Assembly (NCBI GenBank): GCA_015680905.1
Contig: CM027377.1
Coordinates: 54,829,501-54,893,500, forward strand
Length of the DNA stretch: 64,000 nt
Origin: Coptis chinensis
Lineage: Eukaryota; Streptophyta; Magnoliopsida; Ranunculales; Ranunculaceae
Direction of reading: 5' to 3'
Position numbers and translations under genes: made by a program. The notes beneath the pieces are model-generated. The model searched no databases, was not told where the DNA came from, and was given only the letters and a program-made list of their open reading frames with translations. Below are positions 1-11,872 of the stretch, one piece after another (position 1 is the stretch's first letter; every line of letters starts with the position of its first letter).

Positions 1-1450
1 CTTACCATCCAACTTACGCCTATCCCCATCAAGAACAATGCTCTCCATCAGCCCTCCAGCAACCAACGTGGACTTGAAACTGCAGTTCCCATTCTTCACA
101 AACTTCCTCAAACAGCTAACAGGGTCCTCATACATGACGAACCTATCCAGAACATCATCATCACTCTTGTCGCTTGGAGCCGCACTCCCTTACCCCTTGC
201 ACTGCTGAGCAGTAGGCTCACCATCACCAACCTTCTTCTTACCACAGGCCTCAGCTACCCTAGCGTCAACGACTAAATCAATCAGATTAATCTTCTTCAA
301 AGGTACCCGACCTAAAAAAGTACGACCTTCCACAGTACTAGGTCGTTCCTCAGACTCAGTTCGGGACCTCTTAGCCCCCTTCGACTCAACCACTTCAGAG
401 CGCCTCTTCAGGATAGGCCTCCAGAACGAAATGGGAGCATCACCCTCTCCATCAGTACTTCCACCAGCAGCAACCCCATCTCCAGAGGAGAAGCAGTTAG
501 ATGCAGAACGATCTGCATCACCAGAGGAGAAGCGGTTGGACGCAGAACGTCCTCCATCCCCCAGCTCAGAACGTTGGGATGCCAAACGATTCACATCACT
601 CACCTCAGAGCGTCTGGATGCAGAACGAATTTCAGCAGCTCTGCCAGCCGTCCTAGCTGCCCCAGAACGGCTATCACTAGCCCCTCCAGCCCTTTTCCCT
701 CCAGAAATAGGTGCTTTCTTCTGGCTCTCCTTCTCCATGTGGCAGAATCCGAGCTAGAATCAGAGAGAACAATGACAGCCTAAAACCAATGACCTACCCT
801 AGCAAACTGTACAACACGACTTGCCACCTCCAAACGAGGAGGGCAATATCTACCCACAGCTAAAAACATCCTACGACTCCATTCCTCCTTACTCACCCCA
901 GAGATAATAGGAGATTTCCGCTTACCGACCTAAAAATTGAAATTCATAGCACCCGACCTCCTCACAACAAAGTGCTCCAACATATCTATTAAACAGATGT
1001 TATAACCCCTATCATTCAATAGATCCAACACATGGAAGATCCTCCAACTGTTCCCTATGAACTGACAAGGGCTTTCCCCAAATAATTTAGCACCTCCACA
1101 GTAAGACGGGATAGAGGCAACCTCATCCCAGCCTTCAACTGTCCATAGCAAACAACTACTCCTCCACCCCAAGGGACGTAGTCACTATAAAACAAAATCC
1201 TCTCCCCCCTCAGGTCGTACATGACCAGGTCGGCCTCCACCCAACCAAACTCCTTCCTCAGAGAAGCATAACAATCCTTCGACTTAGGCCTCCTCACATC
1301 CTCAACCCTCATCTCCAAAGATGAAGACGACGAAGCCTCTACACCACTACGAGACCTAGCTTCAACATCTTCCTCTTCATCACTTACTGCTCTCTCTCTC
1401 CATTCATCAACTTCAACCTCACCACTCAAACTATCACTAGTCATAGACAT
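1..1450 (-). pseudogene. Antisense ORF of Tat-A (putative gypsy-type transposon protein)
   Basis: The reading frame runs right to left from an ATG at 1450 or 1444. It has an acidic Ser-rich N-terminus, then a conserved domain with the strings YSDYVPWGGG, GQLKAGMRLPLSR and GNSWRIF, then a basic low-complexity part, then a conserved tail reaching base 1. The middle domain resembles the plant 'putative gypsy type transposon' family (PF04195-like, from memory). It aligns along its length with the copy at 21320-21384 plus 37560-39655. The copy is broken: one C is missing near 1072 (frameshift), a Gln codon has become TAG near 934, there is a stop near 782 and a TAA near 192. Function unknown. Known Tat elements carry extra ORFs, some antisense, between pol and the 3' LTR, which fits this position. 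Confidence 0.65.
470..630. repeat. Tandem repeat coding a Ser/Arg/Asp-rich segment in the antisense ORF
   Basis: About three imperfect units of roughly 48 bases, each containing a form of GATGCAGAACG. On the - strand they encode repeats of about 16 residues around RSAS, RFSSGD and QRSELGD. The copy in Tat-B has a Gly/Arg-rich stretch here instead, so this part of the protein varies between elements. Confidence 0.6.
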
Positions 1451-1529
1451 TGCAAAATCGAAGAAAGAGTAAAAGATCAAGTTTTTAAGTTGTCAAACAC
1501 AAACCTGATAGCAAAGGAAGAGGAACCTT

Positions 1530-1570
1530 CTTTTCTTTCTTTCTTTTCTTTCTTTTCTTTCTTTCTTTCG
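1530..1570. repeat. CT-rich microsatellite (TTTC/TTTTC)
   Basis: An uninterrupted run of TTTC and TTTTC units between the start of the antisense ORF and the polypurine tract of Tat-A. As purine-rich DNA on the other strand it lies in the leader of the antisense ORF. Confidence 0.8.
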
Positions 1571-1862
1571 CTCTGTTTTTCTTTTTTCTTTGCTTGAAAA
1601 ATGAACAGACGAAAATGCTTTACAAGTCAAAACCCTTCAGCTGCCAAAACCTAGAGACTACAAAAATGTTTCGTGTTCCCAAACACCTAAATCATTACTC
1701 GGCCACAAAAACGATGTAATTTTGGGCCCACGAATCCAGCCTAACAGTTTCCGCACATTTTTTAAAACCTAAATTCAAAACAAATAGTTGTTACACACGT
1801 GCTATCAAACTTTACTTTTTAACCATTCTTTTTCCATGCGACAGCTGTCCAAAGAACGAATA

Positions 1863-1877
1863 AAAAATAAAGGGGGT
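1863..1877 (+). other. Polypurine tract of Tat-A
   Basis: The run AAAAATAAAGGGGGT is directly followed by TGTGTAAGTAC, the start of the 3' LTR. The mirror copy in Tat-B has TAAAGGTGGC followed by TGTGTGAGTAC. The position fits the primer for plus-strand DNA synthesis. Confidence 0.65.
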
Positions 1878-2342
1878 TGTGTAAGTACCCTCCATTCCAC
1901 ACTACAGTGCACATGTCCACATACCAGGTCGTCCACCTTCAGCTCGTTCCACACCATCAAACCGTACTCTACGACCCAACACCCAAGTCGTCCAACAGCA
2001 TCAGTTACAGCCATTTATGGAAGTAAACCAACTAGTGCAATCTTAGAGCTCAATCAACGCCACAATCATGGAGACATTAACTTTATAACAGCAGAGTAAT
2101 GGAGAATCATCAAGATAGCACACAAGGTGGATCTACACTTCATAACGGCTTGGAGCAAATAAGGAAAGTCAGCTCAAACATCTATAAGTAGAGAGAGATG
2201 AACTACGTAAGGCTTGATTCAAGTTTACCCCAAGAAACTTGATACGTAAACAACTTTTATCCCAAGAAGAGTGCAGCCATTCCCTACCACATGAATCATC
2301 AGGTCGTTGTCCAGTAAATACAACATCTACATGATACAAACC
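1878..2342 (+). repeat. 3' LTR of Tat-A (uninterrupted)
   Basis: It starts TGTGTAAGTAC and ends near 2342 (CTACATGATACA). It aligns, with many substitutions, to the reverse complement of 20694-20898 continued by 9792-10069. That is how the split LTR of Tat-B can be recognised. Shared strings include CAGGTCGT, GGATCT.CACTT, GTCAGCTCAA and TTGAATCAAG-type segments. The right boundary is set only by where similarity fades. Confidence 0.65.
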
Positions 2343-2371
2343 ACCTTCAAACTGGCCGGTTGAAACCAAAC

Positions 2372-3092
2372 TATGGACAAGCTTTTGTTTGTTCATATAT
2401 TGGATCATTTGGTTAGAAAGGTGCAACATTCTACATAATAACTTTGCTCCAAATTGGTACCATTTATCTAATCAGATTCAAGGCTTCTTCAGCAAACATA
2501 TTGAATTTGGAAATCAAGTTAACACTCTGAAACATAAGAAAATTGCAGATTGGATGCCACCAAAAATAAATAGCATGAAGTTAAACATTGATGCCAACTT
2601 TAAAGAACAATGTAAATTCAGTGGATTAGGATATGTATTACAAGACTCAAAATGATTCTTTGTGGCTGCAGGAATAAATCTAGGAAATGTGAATACAGCA
2701 TAAGAGGCAGAAAGCCAAAGATTACTCAGGGCCATTGAATGGAGCAGAAAATTCACGACTACCAATCTTGAAGTGGAAGTAGATGCAAGAAACATATGCA
2801 ACTTTTTGAACAAAAAGAGCGCAAACATTTCCTGGAAGTCACAGATTATGCTCTTGGATGCAATTGAACTATTTTTCTGTTTTGACTATATATGTATAAA
2901 TTGGGTACCAAGAACAGCAAATAGAGTAGCCCAGGCCATATGTTAGCCATACATGGGCAAACTCTCCCTCCATGTTCTAAGTGGATTACATTGCCCCCGT
3001 TTTGGTTGATGGACACTTTGGAGGAGGATCGGTCAGTTGTAACTCCTAAACTAGTTTAATATATATATAAATGTTGATTACCCAAAAAAAAA
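2372..3092 (+). pseudogene. LINE 3' fragment with RNase H-like domain and poly(A)
   Basis: The conceptual translation shows the signature of the C-terminus of plant L1-type retrotransposons or related RNase H (RVT_3) proteins: WIIWLERCNILHNN, then WMPPKINSMKLNIDANF, LGYVLQDS, EAESQRLLRAIEWS, VEVDARN and a closing NWVPRTANRVA. Conserved acidic positions (NIDA, EAE, VDA) are present. Stops occur at 2653 and in VNTA*EAE. After the domain comes about 145 bases of 3' trailer ending in ten A residues at 3083-3092, a typical LINE 3' end. The 5' end is truncated and abuts the Tat-A LTR. No target duplication was identified. Confidence 0.7.
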
Positions 3093-4856
3093 ATCGGGAT
3101 ATATATGGGTATTTATCGATACTCAATTTCTTAATATGTATCATGGATATATACCTCCTCTTTGGGGATATTTTACATTGTTTCATATGCAAATATCGTA
3201 GATATATCTAAAAAATATCGACAAATATCGTAGATATTGTAGATATTTCTTGATATATTATTTATATTTATTTAAAATATAATGGTAAATATTAAATAAA
3301 ATTATGAGTGATTTTTTGTTCTCAGCGATATTCCCTTCAAGGGCTCCAAGCCCAATCAAGAAGCAACGCCTGTCAACTATATTGGAGATCCAACTAGCAA
3401 CTTATTTATTTAGATTTGCACTTTCGATTTTACCCTTAGAATATTGGTCAACAATCCCTTTTTAAGTTATTTTATTTAATAAAAAAAATTCAATAATTAT
3501 CATTTGAGCCCCAATAAAAAAAGAGATTAGTGGAGAATCACTCTATTCATGAGTCGACATAAAAGATGGAAAAAAACACATTTGAAATATCATTTTATGT
3601 TTTTTTCAGCAAATATTTTAAATTTTATCTTTAAATTTTGATGAGAGTAAATTAATAAGTCTAAGAAAGGAGCGATTATTGGTAGTTGGATTTCAAAATA
3701 TTATAGACATGTGTTGCTTTTTGATTGGGTTTGGAGTCATTGGAGAAAATATTGCTGGGAGCAAAAAATCACTCTAAAATTGTTATCTACACAAAATATT
3801 GCCAAATATCTCAAAATATCTCCAAATTTCACCAATATCATAAATATCATTGAAATATCATTGATATTTACAGTCTTATATATGTGTACGCATATGGCGA
3901 TATTTATGTATAATTTACTTAAATCTTGATATCTATCTCGATATTTTGTAGTATGAGTTGAACACTTATTGAACCTAAGATTTTTCATGTGTGGACTGTG
4001 GAACTCCTGGGTTTGTCGTAATCACTGTTGTGTTAATTAACGTTTCTTCACAATCCATATTAGTAGCCAGTTTGGGATCACGTTATCGTACTATTTCCAT
4101 GTGGCGCTCGTTCATTCGTGGTGAAGATATCATGATTATGATTTGACAACTGAACTATTCACTCTTGAAGTCAGTCGTCAAGACCAAAGAAAGAAAGTAT
4201 ATGAATTAAGCAAAGACCCACTTTTCCTAATGATTATCTATCTTGCAAAAGATCTCTATCCCCATACCAAACGACCCCACTTTTCATTCACCAGAAACTG
4301 GTACACTTATACATCCTTTACCACCCCTTTAGCTTTAGGTTCAAAGGGACGGAACTTTAAATTCCCAAGTCCCAACCATGCATGTAATGCCACGCAATAA
4401 ACACAATCACAGATGGTGTACGTTAACTGTTAACCCCTGAACAATCATGATCTATATGCCAACAGTTCTAACATGCCACGTTTTTAGATAAGACTGCTAT
4501 GGTAAATTCTGGTCATAAAAAAATTATTAATAGGACTGATGCATTTTCCAAACTTTGAACCAGTACTTATAGTGCACAAATATTACCATCAATTTTTAAC
4601 AAAACAAGTCAAGGGGTACAAGTTTTAAATGTAAACAATAGATGGAGGCATTTGTCATAAACTATATCCATGAGGGAGGTAATAAAGTAAACCAATGATA
4701 TAAAAACAAACAAATGGATGAGGAAACGAAGTAGCAAATGAACTCCATTCACAACCAGTAGAAAAAAAACAAAAAACAAAAAACAAAAAACAGAGCGCCA
4801 CTCAGTATGGTTTTTCATGAAGACAGCTTCAGTTTAACACACTACCCACTTCAGTA
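3093..4856. other. Non-coding; AT-rich ATATC-repeat zones and upstream region of the CPBP gene
   Basis: I see no gene. 3093-3300 and 3780-3950 are very AT-rich, with many ATATC/GATAT words in both orientations. 4765-4793 holds a short A-rich run of CAAAAAA units just upstream of the gene. I could not identify a convincing TATA box for the gene starting at 4857. Confidence 0.5.
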
Positions 4857-7800
4857 ATGGAGCTTCCACTAATCTGTAGAACACAACACTCACTTCCTTT
4901 TCCATCTTTCAAAACTACTTTGACTTCAAACCACTTTGTTTTTCACACTACAAAGTATGGTAGAATAACAAGAAGAAGTAGAGGAAGCAATGGTTTGAGT
5001 GTTTGTAGTAAGGCAGCTTCAGATAGAAGCAGTGAAGGGATTGATGGAGGGAGTAGAGAGGGTGATCATGGAAGTTTTTCCGGTTCAGCCATGGAAGTCA
5101 CAAGTTTCAACCAGAGTTTTAGTAGTGATGCTGAGTTTCCTGTTTGGGAGAAGTTGGGTGCTATTGTTAGACTTAGTTATGGAATTGGTGAGCTCACTCA
5201 TCTCTGGTTTGTTCTTTGTTTTTTATTACAGTTGTAGACTTGTAGCTGTTATGATGCTTTCATGTATGCTTAATAATATGTATATGGAGTAGCTAGGTAG
5301 TTAAGTCATAGTGTTAGTTGGCTGTTTATTAGTTATAATTAAGCTTTTGTTTGATGACATGACTTCCTAATCTTGCAAGTCAAGTCAGCTTTTGGTTCTT
5401 TCCTACAATCTTAATTGCTGTAGAAAAAGAATTTTTCTCAAGTCTTTGGTGTTTAGATTTGTTACTTTGGTATTATAATTAAATGGGTATTCATTTTAAG
5501 TTCATTAAGTGTTCTGATGGTTTTTGGTTTGGGCTATTATCTCAGGGATATATGGTGCCATGGCTGTAGCAGGAACCTTCATTTGCTCATTTACTGGTAT
5601 TGATTCAATTGGGGGTTTCCATCCATCAATAGATGCCATTTTGGAAGGACTTGGATATGCTGTTCCACCAATCATGGCCCTTCTTTTTATACTAGATGTA
5701 TGTGAACCACTTTTAAATTTTTGTTTAATAATTTTGTGGCTTTTCTTATATATTCTTTTTATTGAAAAGAAGTTCTACTTAATGGTGTGTTCTGAATGGA
5801 ATAACTATGCATTTATGGATTCTACTAAGCTATCATATATTTCGAAATCGGCTATGGATTTAACTGGAAGACAAGGGAAATTATCAATAAATGATTCTCT
5901 TCACTTAGTCAGAAACTTTACGAATAATTTTACTAAATTTTTCTAGTTTAGATTTGGTTTTATTAATTAGACCAATTCAACTCCGCAGGATGAAGTTGTC
6001 AAGCTGTCACCTCACTGCCGTGCAATCAGAGATGTGGAGGACGAGGAGCTTCGAAGTTTCTTTTATGGAATGTCACCATGGCAGGTTCTCCTTCTGTGTC
6101 CTATTTTTCTTGGATTAATGAGACTTCATATCTTTCTGTTAAGATGGAAGGAAATGGGACTTATGCGATTAACCTTTTGCAGTTTATACTCATAGTTACT
6201 GCTAGCTCAATAGGAGAGGAGCTGTTTTATCGAGCTGCTGTTCAGGTGAGTTCAAAGAACGAGTGGCTGAGCTTTGTATTTAGTTTTGACAGTACATTTT
6301 TGGTTCGTACTGTAACATCCGATACGATAGCTTCCAGTAAATTGGTTAATCTATTATTGCTCAAGTCCTTAACCTATTGCGTATCTAGGGAACTCTATAA
6401 AGAGATGAAATCCACTGGTCGTAAACTTAATTTCAGACAAAGATCTAAGTTCATGCTCTTGAAGTGAGTGAAACAAATTCAAGTTTTTGAGACTTAGACA
6501 ATCTGAGTCCTTCCATTTTTAGTCTGTGGAAGTGATGTATAAAGTTACTTGTAAGTGTATTTGGTTTTGAACTTCCATTTTACAGCAAGCTGGGTTTAGG
6601 CAGACTGCGCAAACCCTTACCGCCTTACTTGTTATTAGTATCTAGAGTTTGAAATAATTAATCCCTTAGCTGAGTCATGGTTAGCTTTTGGTGATTTCAA
6701 TATCTGTTTCAACTCATTTACTTCTGAAAACAAAAATTAATTCATAGAACAACTAATATACTTGAAATAGACTATTTACACATCTCGTCTTATGCAGGGA
6801 GCATTGGCTGATATTTTCCTCAGAGGAACTGAGTTGATGACAGATGCTAGAGGCATTGCATGTCTGGTAAGTGCCGACCCTTTTTTCTTTCTTTCTGTAG
6901 AGCCATGAGTTTACGACTTATGTCACAGTCCTTAATAATTCAATTTTATGTAGACCGGTGTACTGCCTCCATTTGTTCCATTTGCCCAAGCATTTGCAGC
7001 AGTAATAACAGCTGCTCTTACTGGATCACTATATTATGTAGCTGCTTCTCCAAAAGGTGGATTTCTCATTGTTCTGTTCTTACTTGAGTTCACTGCAGCA
7101 ATGTCATTGTCTATAATTTTATTCATGGCGTTCCTTACCTTTTTTCTTTTCAGATCCTACTTATGTGGTAGCACCAGTACTACAAACCCGTTCTGGCCGT
7201 GAGGACCTGAAAAAGCTTTTTGCAGGTTTGAATCCTCCCTAAAGACAATAGTTGAATTAAATTTTCAATCCCAGTATATCACTTTGGTGAGTTGAGGAAA
7301 ACTTATCCCTCTACTCTTAACTTCCGCAAGAATCCTATAACTTGGACGCGGTTGTCATGTTCTGACCTCTTCAAAGTTTTTGCAAGTCCAGTTTCACCCT
7401 TTCGCTTCTGCACCCACGTACCAATATGTCGTATCTTGGAAACACGGCCACTGTTAATTCAAAAGCTATAGAATATTAACAACGAAATGGACTTGAAAAG
7501 GCCAAACGAAAGAAGAGCATTACTAATTCTGTATCTAGTGTAATTTACATAGACACATGGAAAGATGATTAAATATAAAGAAATAAAATATTAACACCAT
7601 ATCGATTACATGTAGAACACATTCTCATCAGGAAGATTTCACCCTTCCTAGCATAGCACAGTTTCTTGATCATATCGACTTCTCATGATATAACGTCTAT
7701 GTGCCCAGGGGCTACCCGAAGTTGGCGCATTCTTATGAACTTCCCGTCACACTAGTGCATAGAAAACCTGTTGAGAATTCTTAGTGATAAGCGAGAATAC

Positions 7801-8595
7801 AAGAAGCTTTTATGTGCAGAATGGGGAGGCAAAGTCATAAACTATGACGTCTAGTCTGATGAAAGTGCTCAAAGGGGGTTATCGGTGGGCACATGTTTGT
7901 GTGCTGCGTAAGTGGATCAACGCAGTAGTTTTTTGGATTGATTGGTCCTACAAGGTGGATCATTTCAAGTGTATCTACCTTCCCCCTGAATAATACTAAG
8001 AGTCCATTTATAGGAAGACCATTTCCACGTTGGGAGAACCCTATACTAGTGGCCTAGTGCAAACAAGTTTAATCAGCTTTGTTCTCTGCACTCTCTTGAT
8101 GTGAGTGCTCATTCACACCGATCAATGTGTATTCACATTCCAGAGTATAGTTCTTAGGGTCTATTTCGCTTGTAACTCTGGTTATTCCAGTGTTTTCTAT
8201 TTGTTTTTTGTAAACAAAACTTTGTAATATAGTTCTCACTATGTTTGACATGCAGCTTGGTACGAAAGAAGGCAAATGAAGAAGATCTACTCACCCCTCC
8301 TGGAAGGACTTTTGGCTCTCTACCTTGGTTTTGAATGGATCCAGGTGACTTGACTTGCAATTTTATATACCTTGTCAAACTTACGAAACTTTGGGAACTG
8401 TCAGAGATTGACCTAAGCAACTCCATTTTCCTGCTAATACAGACAAATAATATTCTCTGCCCCATGATCACACACGGCATATACTCGGCAGTCATCCTAG
8501 GACATGGTCTTTGGAAGATTAATGACCAGAGGCGAAGATTACGCAATAGAGTACAGCTGCTTAAGTTAGAAGGACGAAACTCAAACAAATCATGA
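4857..8595 (+). CDS. CPBP/CAAX amino-terminal protease-like membrane protein, probably plastid-targeted (9 exons)
   Basis: The exons I infer are 4857-5187, 5546-5697, 5989-6084, 6183-6245, 6798-6866, 6954-7056, 7154-7225, 8256-8344 and 8443-8595. All introns are GT-AG and the joined frame stays open for 375 residues. The first 60 residues are rich in Ser, Thr, Arg and Lys, as in a chloroplast transit peptide. Hydrophobic segments follow. Motif 1 of the CPBP family, EExxxR, is EELFYR at about residues 205-210. A late motif, THGIYSAVILG, has His near 336, but Ser where the family often has Asn. Such proteins are intramembrane proteases or protease-like proteins; the substrate is unknown. The small intron 6085-6182 is needed to join SPWQ to FILIV in frame. 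Intron 7 is about 1 kb. No damage is visible, so this looks like a working host gene. Confidence 0.88.
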
Positions 8596-9791
8596 AGGTC
8601 AAGGTCATTAACTACGAGCTAATACTCTCTGTACACTGACATGGCTGCGGGAATTTTAGTTGTATGGACTCTGTGCATTACTTGGCAGATCCGTGGAGTC
8701 CCATAGAGAAAGAAGCAATGAAATGCAAACCAAATCATCAATGTATACAAACTTATAGTTACTGTAGAATATGTAAAGAACATACAATACATGTTTTTGA
8801 ATGAGTACCAGATGTGCATGTCTCTCTAATCATCTTTCGTTTTCAGGCTGCAAACCATTTCGTCAGAATTTCGCAACATTTGATTACATATATTGGGCAA
8901 GATAAAAAGCGATTGTTTTTAATACAAAGGAAAGTTCACTGGTTAAAGTCAGACTCAAATGCTACCTCCGTAATATGGTTAAACTCCTGAAAGTTAATCT
9001 ACAATATTTTATCTTAGATAGGTATAAGACGTTCTGTAAGTTCTAACTAGAATCGTGTTGTGACTTGCTTAAACCATTATGCAAGTTTTGCGTTCTTTGC
9101 TCTTGTTTGGCAGGGGTTGGCAACATTATTCCTATCATGTGGTCTATCTACTTTGCTAAATTGTAAATACAACACCATGAGTTCTGTTTTCCTGTTTTAT
9201 AGAGGGACTCGGTTCTTTTACGTAATCTATATATGGTGAGGTTTACCACTTTATTCCAAAGGTTGGCAACATTAATGCATTTGCCGTAGCGAAATTCCTT
9301 AGCAACAAACACATGCATGGAACCGAATTTTCTGGACTAACTGTATACCAACCAAGACCACCTCCCTCCCTCCCTCTTGTTTTTCTTTTTCTTCTCCGTC
9401 TAGCTCAAATGGTGCCTGGTGGAACAACCAACATTAAGTGCTGTTTCAAACCGTTCCTATAGCTAGGCTGAGTCACGAGATATTGAGATTTTAACCATTT
9501 TCTTTCTTAAGTAGCAACAACAAAACAGCTGGTGATGCTTCTATAGTTGACAGCTAATTTCATTTTTAAGTATTGGGAACTAATACAATATAGTTAGAAT
9601 TTCTAATAGAATACTAACAAACCCAAGGCCTACATTTGTGAAAAAAAAATGATTTATAGTTAGCATTTCATTAGAATGTCTCCAACCGTAGCACTAATCA
9701 ACTGCTATCCCCTTATATATTTCCAAATACAGATAACAAATTACCAATTTTGTCTCCAATCATAACGAAACCCACATGCCAACTCACATGG
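8596..9791. other. Non-coding, 3' flank of the CPBP gene
   Basis: I see no ORF with recognisable similarity and no RNA gene. The stretch holds the likely 3' untranslated region and then AT-rich spacer with a CT-rich run at 9361-9402. It ends at the outer border of the Tat-B 3' LTR. Confidence 0.5.
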
Positions 9792-10069
9792 TGTGTGTGT
9801 AGAGGTATAGGTTTCTGCCTATGACCTGATGTATGTTGGGATTGATTGGAAATGGCTGCACTCTTACTTTGGATAAGAGTTGCCTACGTATCAAGTTTTT
9901 TGGGTCAATTTGAATCAAGTCTTATGTAGTTCATCTCTTTTTACTTATAGGTGCTTGAGCTGACTTTTCTTATTTGTTCCATGCCGTTGTCAAGTGCAGA
10001 TCCATATTTTGTGCTCTTTTGATGATTTGTTATTATTTCTGCCCTGTTACAAAGTAAATTCCTCCTTCA
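9792..10069 (-). repeat. Tat-B 3' LTR, distal part (cut off by Copia-1)
   Basis: The reverse complement aligns with about 2095-2342 of the Tat-A LTR. It ends in CTTCA (10065-10069), the left target duplication of Copia-1. The outer LTR border is approximate (near 9792, after a GT run). Confidence 0.65.
10065..10069. repeat. Target-site duplication CTTCA of Copia-1 (left)
   Basis: CTTCA directly precedes the left LTR and is repeated at 20689-20693 directly after the right LTR. Confidence 0.85.
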
Positions 10070-10260
10070 AGATAAAATCAAAGATACAGATTTGGGGATT
10101 CTTTCTTACTTTCTCATTCACAAACGTTAAGTTTAAATAGCCAAGAATACAATAAAATGTTCCCTAATTGGTACATCCCATAATTACAAAGTCCTAATAT
10201 ATCACATACAATCAGAGAGATTTGAGCCACTAACCGTAGGACTCAAGCTATATCGCAACA
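10070..10260 (-). repeat. Copia-1 3' LTR
   Basis: 191 bases. On the - strand it starts TGTTGCGATATAG and ends GATTTTATCT. It matches the right LTR apart from a few substitutions and a gap of about 25 bases. The adjoining bases 10261-10279 hold the presumed polypurine side. Confidence 0.88.
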
Positions 10261-10365
10261 CTGCTCCTAAGTTGGAGCATATATGTTACTCATTCCCAAC
10301 TTGTCAACACATTTATGGAATGTTTGACTAGAAACAACTTTGGTAAGCACATCTGCCAATTGATC

Positions 10366-11106
10366 TTAAGACCGAACATAAGGAAGTTCTATCACCTTAG
10401 CCTCGAGTTTCTCTTTTATAAAGTGTCGATCAATCTCAACATGTTTTGTCTGATCATGTTGCACCGAGTTGTGAGCAATGTCGCAAGCTGCCTTATTATC
10501 ACAATATAACTTCATTGGATGCATATGTTTAACATGCAACTCATGCAATAATCTTCTAAGCCACAATAACTTACATATTCCATTTGCCATGCCCTGAAAC
10601 TCAGCCTCGGCACTTGATCTTGCAACTACAGCTTGTTTCTTACTCCGCCATGTCACTAAGTTACCACCTATAAAGGTTAAGTATCTTGATGTAGATTTTC
10701 GATCACCAATCTTTCTCGCCCAATCTGCATCGGTATATCCTTCAACATTAATTACATTGCTCTGTCAAACTAGAATTCCCTTTCCGAGAGAGGACTTTAA
10801 GTAATGTAAGATACGAATAACAACATCCATGTGTTATTGACTTGGGGAATGCATGAATTGGCTAATTACACTCAGAGCATATGCCAAATCTGGCCATGTA
10901 TGAGAAAGATACATTAACCGGCCTACTAACCTTTGGTACTGCTTTTTGTTCGTAGGGACTGGATAGTTTCCCAACTTCACATTTTCAGCCATAGGAGTAG
11001 ATATTGGACGACATGCTGACATGCCCGTTTCTTTTAACAAATCTAAAGTGTATTTTCGTTGAGTCAAGAGCATACCTTTCTTTGATCGTAGCACCTCTAT
11101 CCCCAA
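10366..11106 (-). pseudogene. Copia-1 RT end and RNase H
   Basis: 11106-10834 encodes the end of copia RT (GIEVLRSKKGMLLTQRKYTL, STPMAENVKLG, YLSHTWPDLAYALSVISQF). 10656-10366 encodes the RNase H core (WRSKKQAVVARSSAEAEFQ, KLYCDNKAACDIA, KHVEIDRHFIKEKL). Acidic residues of the RNase H site are visible in AEAE and CDN. The two pieces are separated by stops and a frameshift. The enzyme would remove RNA from the DNA/RNA hybrid during reverse transcription. Confidence 0.85.
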
Positions 11107-11114
11107 GAAATATT

Positions 11115-11831
11115 TTAATGGACCAAGATTTTCATTTCAAACTCTCGAGCAAGATAGTTTTGTAGTGCCTTTTGTTCATCCATATCATCTCTGGTGACTA
11201 CCATATCATCAACATAAATGATAAGTGCAGTAATCTTCCCTTTCTTATGCTTTAAGAAAAGCATATGGTCGAAGTTACATTGCCGGTACTCGAATGCCTT
11301 CATTGAGCTTGTAAATCTGCCAAACCACGCCCTGGGCGACTGCTTTAGGTTGTACAAGGATTTCCGCAATCTACAGACTTGTTTGCTTCCTGTAAGTGAC
11401 ATATTACATCCTTGGGGCAATGCCATGTATACCTCTTCTTTGAGAGTTCCGTGTAGGAATGCATTTTTTACATCAAATTGATGTAATGGCCAATCAAAGG
11501 TCACAACCAAATATAGCAATACACGTACCGTATTAATCTTGGCGACAGGGGAAAAAGTTTCCGTATAGTCAACACCGTAGGATTGATTGTATCCTTTGGC
11601 AACAAGTCTCGCTTTGTACCATTCGATAGCTCCATCTGCCTTGTATTTAACAGTGAATACCCACTTGCATCCAACTAGTTTCTTTCCATAACGTAGGTCA
11701 ACCACATCCCATGTTTCATTCTTTTGGAGGGATCTCATCTCTTCGTTCATTGCCTCCTTCCATTTTGTATCCTTTAAAGCGTCCTGCACACTATTAGGAA
11801 TAGACACAACAGATAATTGATTCACAAACAC
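11115..11831 (-). pseudogene. Copia-1 reverse transcriptase (RVT_2)
   Basis: An open stretch of 238 residues with the hallmarks of copia RT: NETWDVVDL, GCKWVFTVKYKADG, ARLVAKGYNQ.YGVDY.ETFSPVAK, QFDVKNAFLHG, the LPQG region, CRLRKSLYNLKQSPRAWF and the catalytic YVDDM. It is the best-preserved part of Copia-1. It is out of frame with the next segment around 11107-11114. Confidence 0.88.
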
Positions 11832-11872
11832 CTCACATTATTTTGACAAATTATGGTAAGATAGAAAGTTAT

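Larger units (their letters stand above)
1..2342 (+). mobile_element. Tat-A: 3' end of a Tat-type Ty3/gypsy element (truncated by window edge)
   Basis: This is read as the 3' part of a gypsy element transcribed left to right. It contains an ORF on the opposite strand (1-1450), a polypurine tract (about 1863-1877) and a 3' LTR (1878 to about 2342). The same order, in mirror image, occurs at 9792-60728 next to a recognisable Tat-type pol (Tat-B), and the two LTRs and antisense ORFs align. The pol of Tat-A would lie left of base 1. Assignment to the Tat lineage is inferred from Tat-B, where a second RNase H domain is visible; nothing in Tat-A alone proves it. The outer end at 2342 is approximate because I found no target duplication. 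Confidence 0.7.

Noticed and set aside
431..757. Pro/Ser-rich frame on the + strand
   Set aside because: Complementary shadow of the antisense ORF, whose - strand frame is the one shared with the copy at 38320-38874.
5524..6467. Longer single-exon frames at 5524-5946 and 6078-6467
   Set aside because: They read through introns of the CPBP gene. Splicing at GT-AG sites gives a continuous conserved protein instead.
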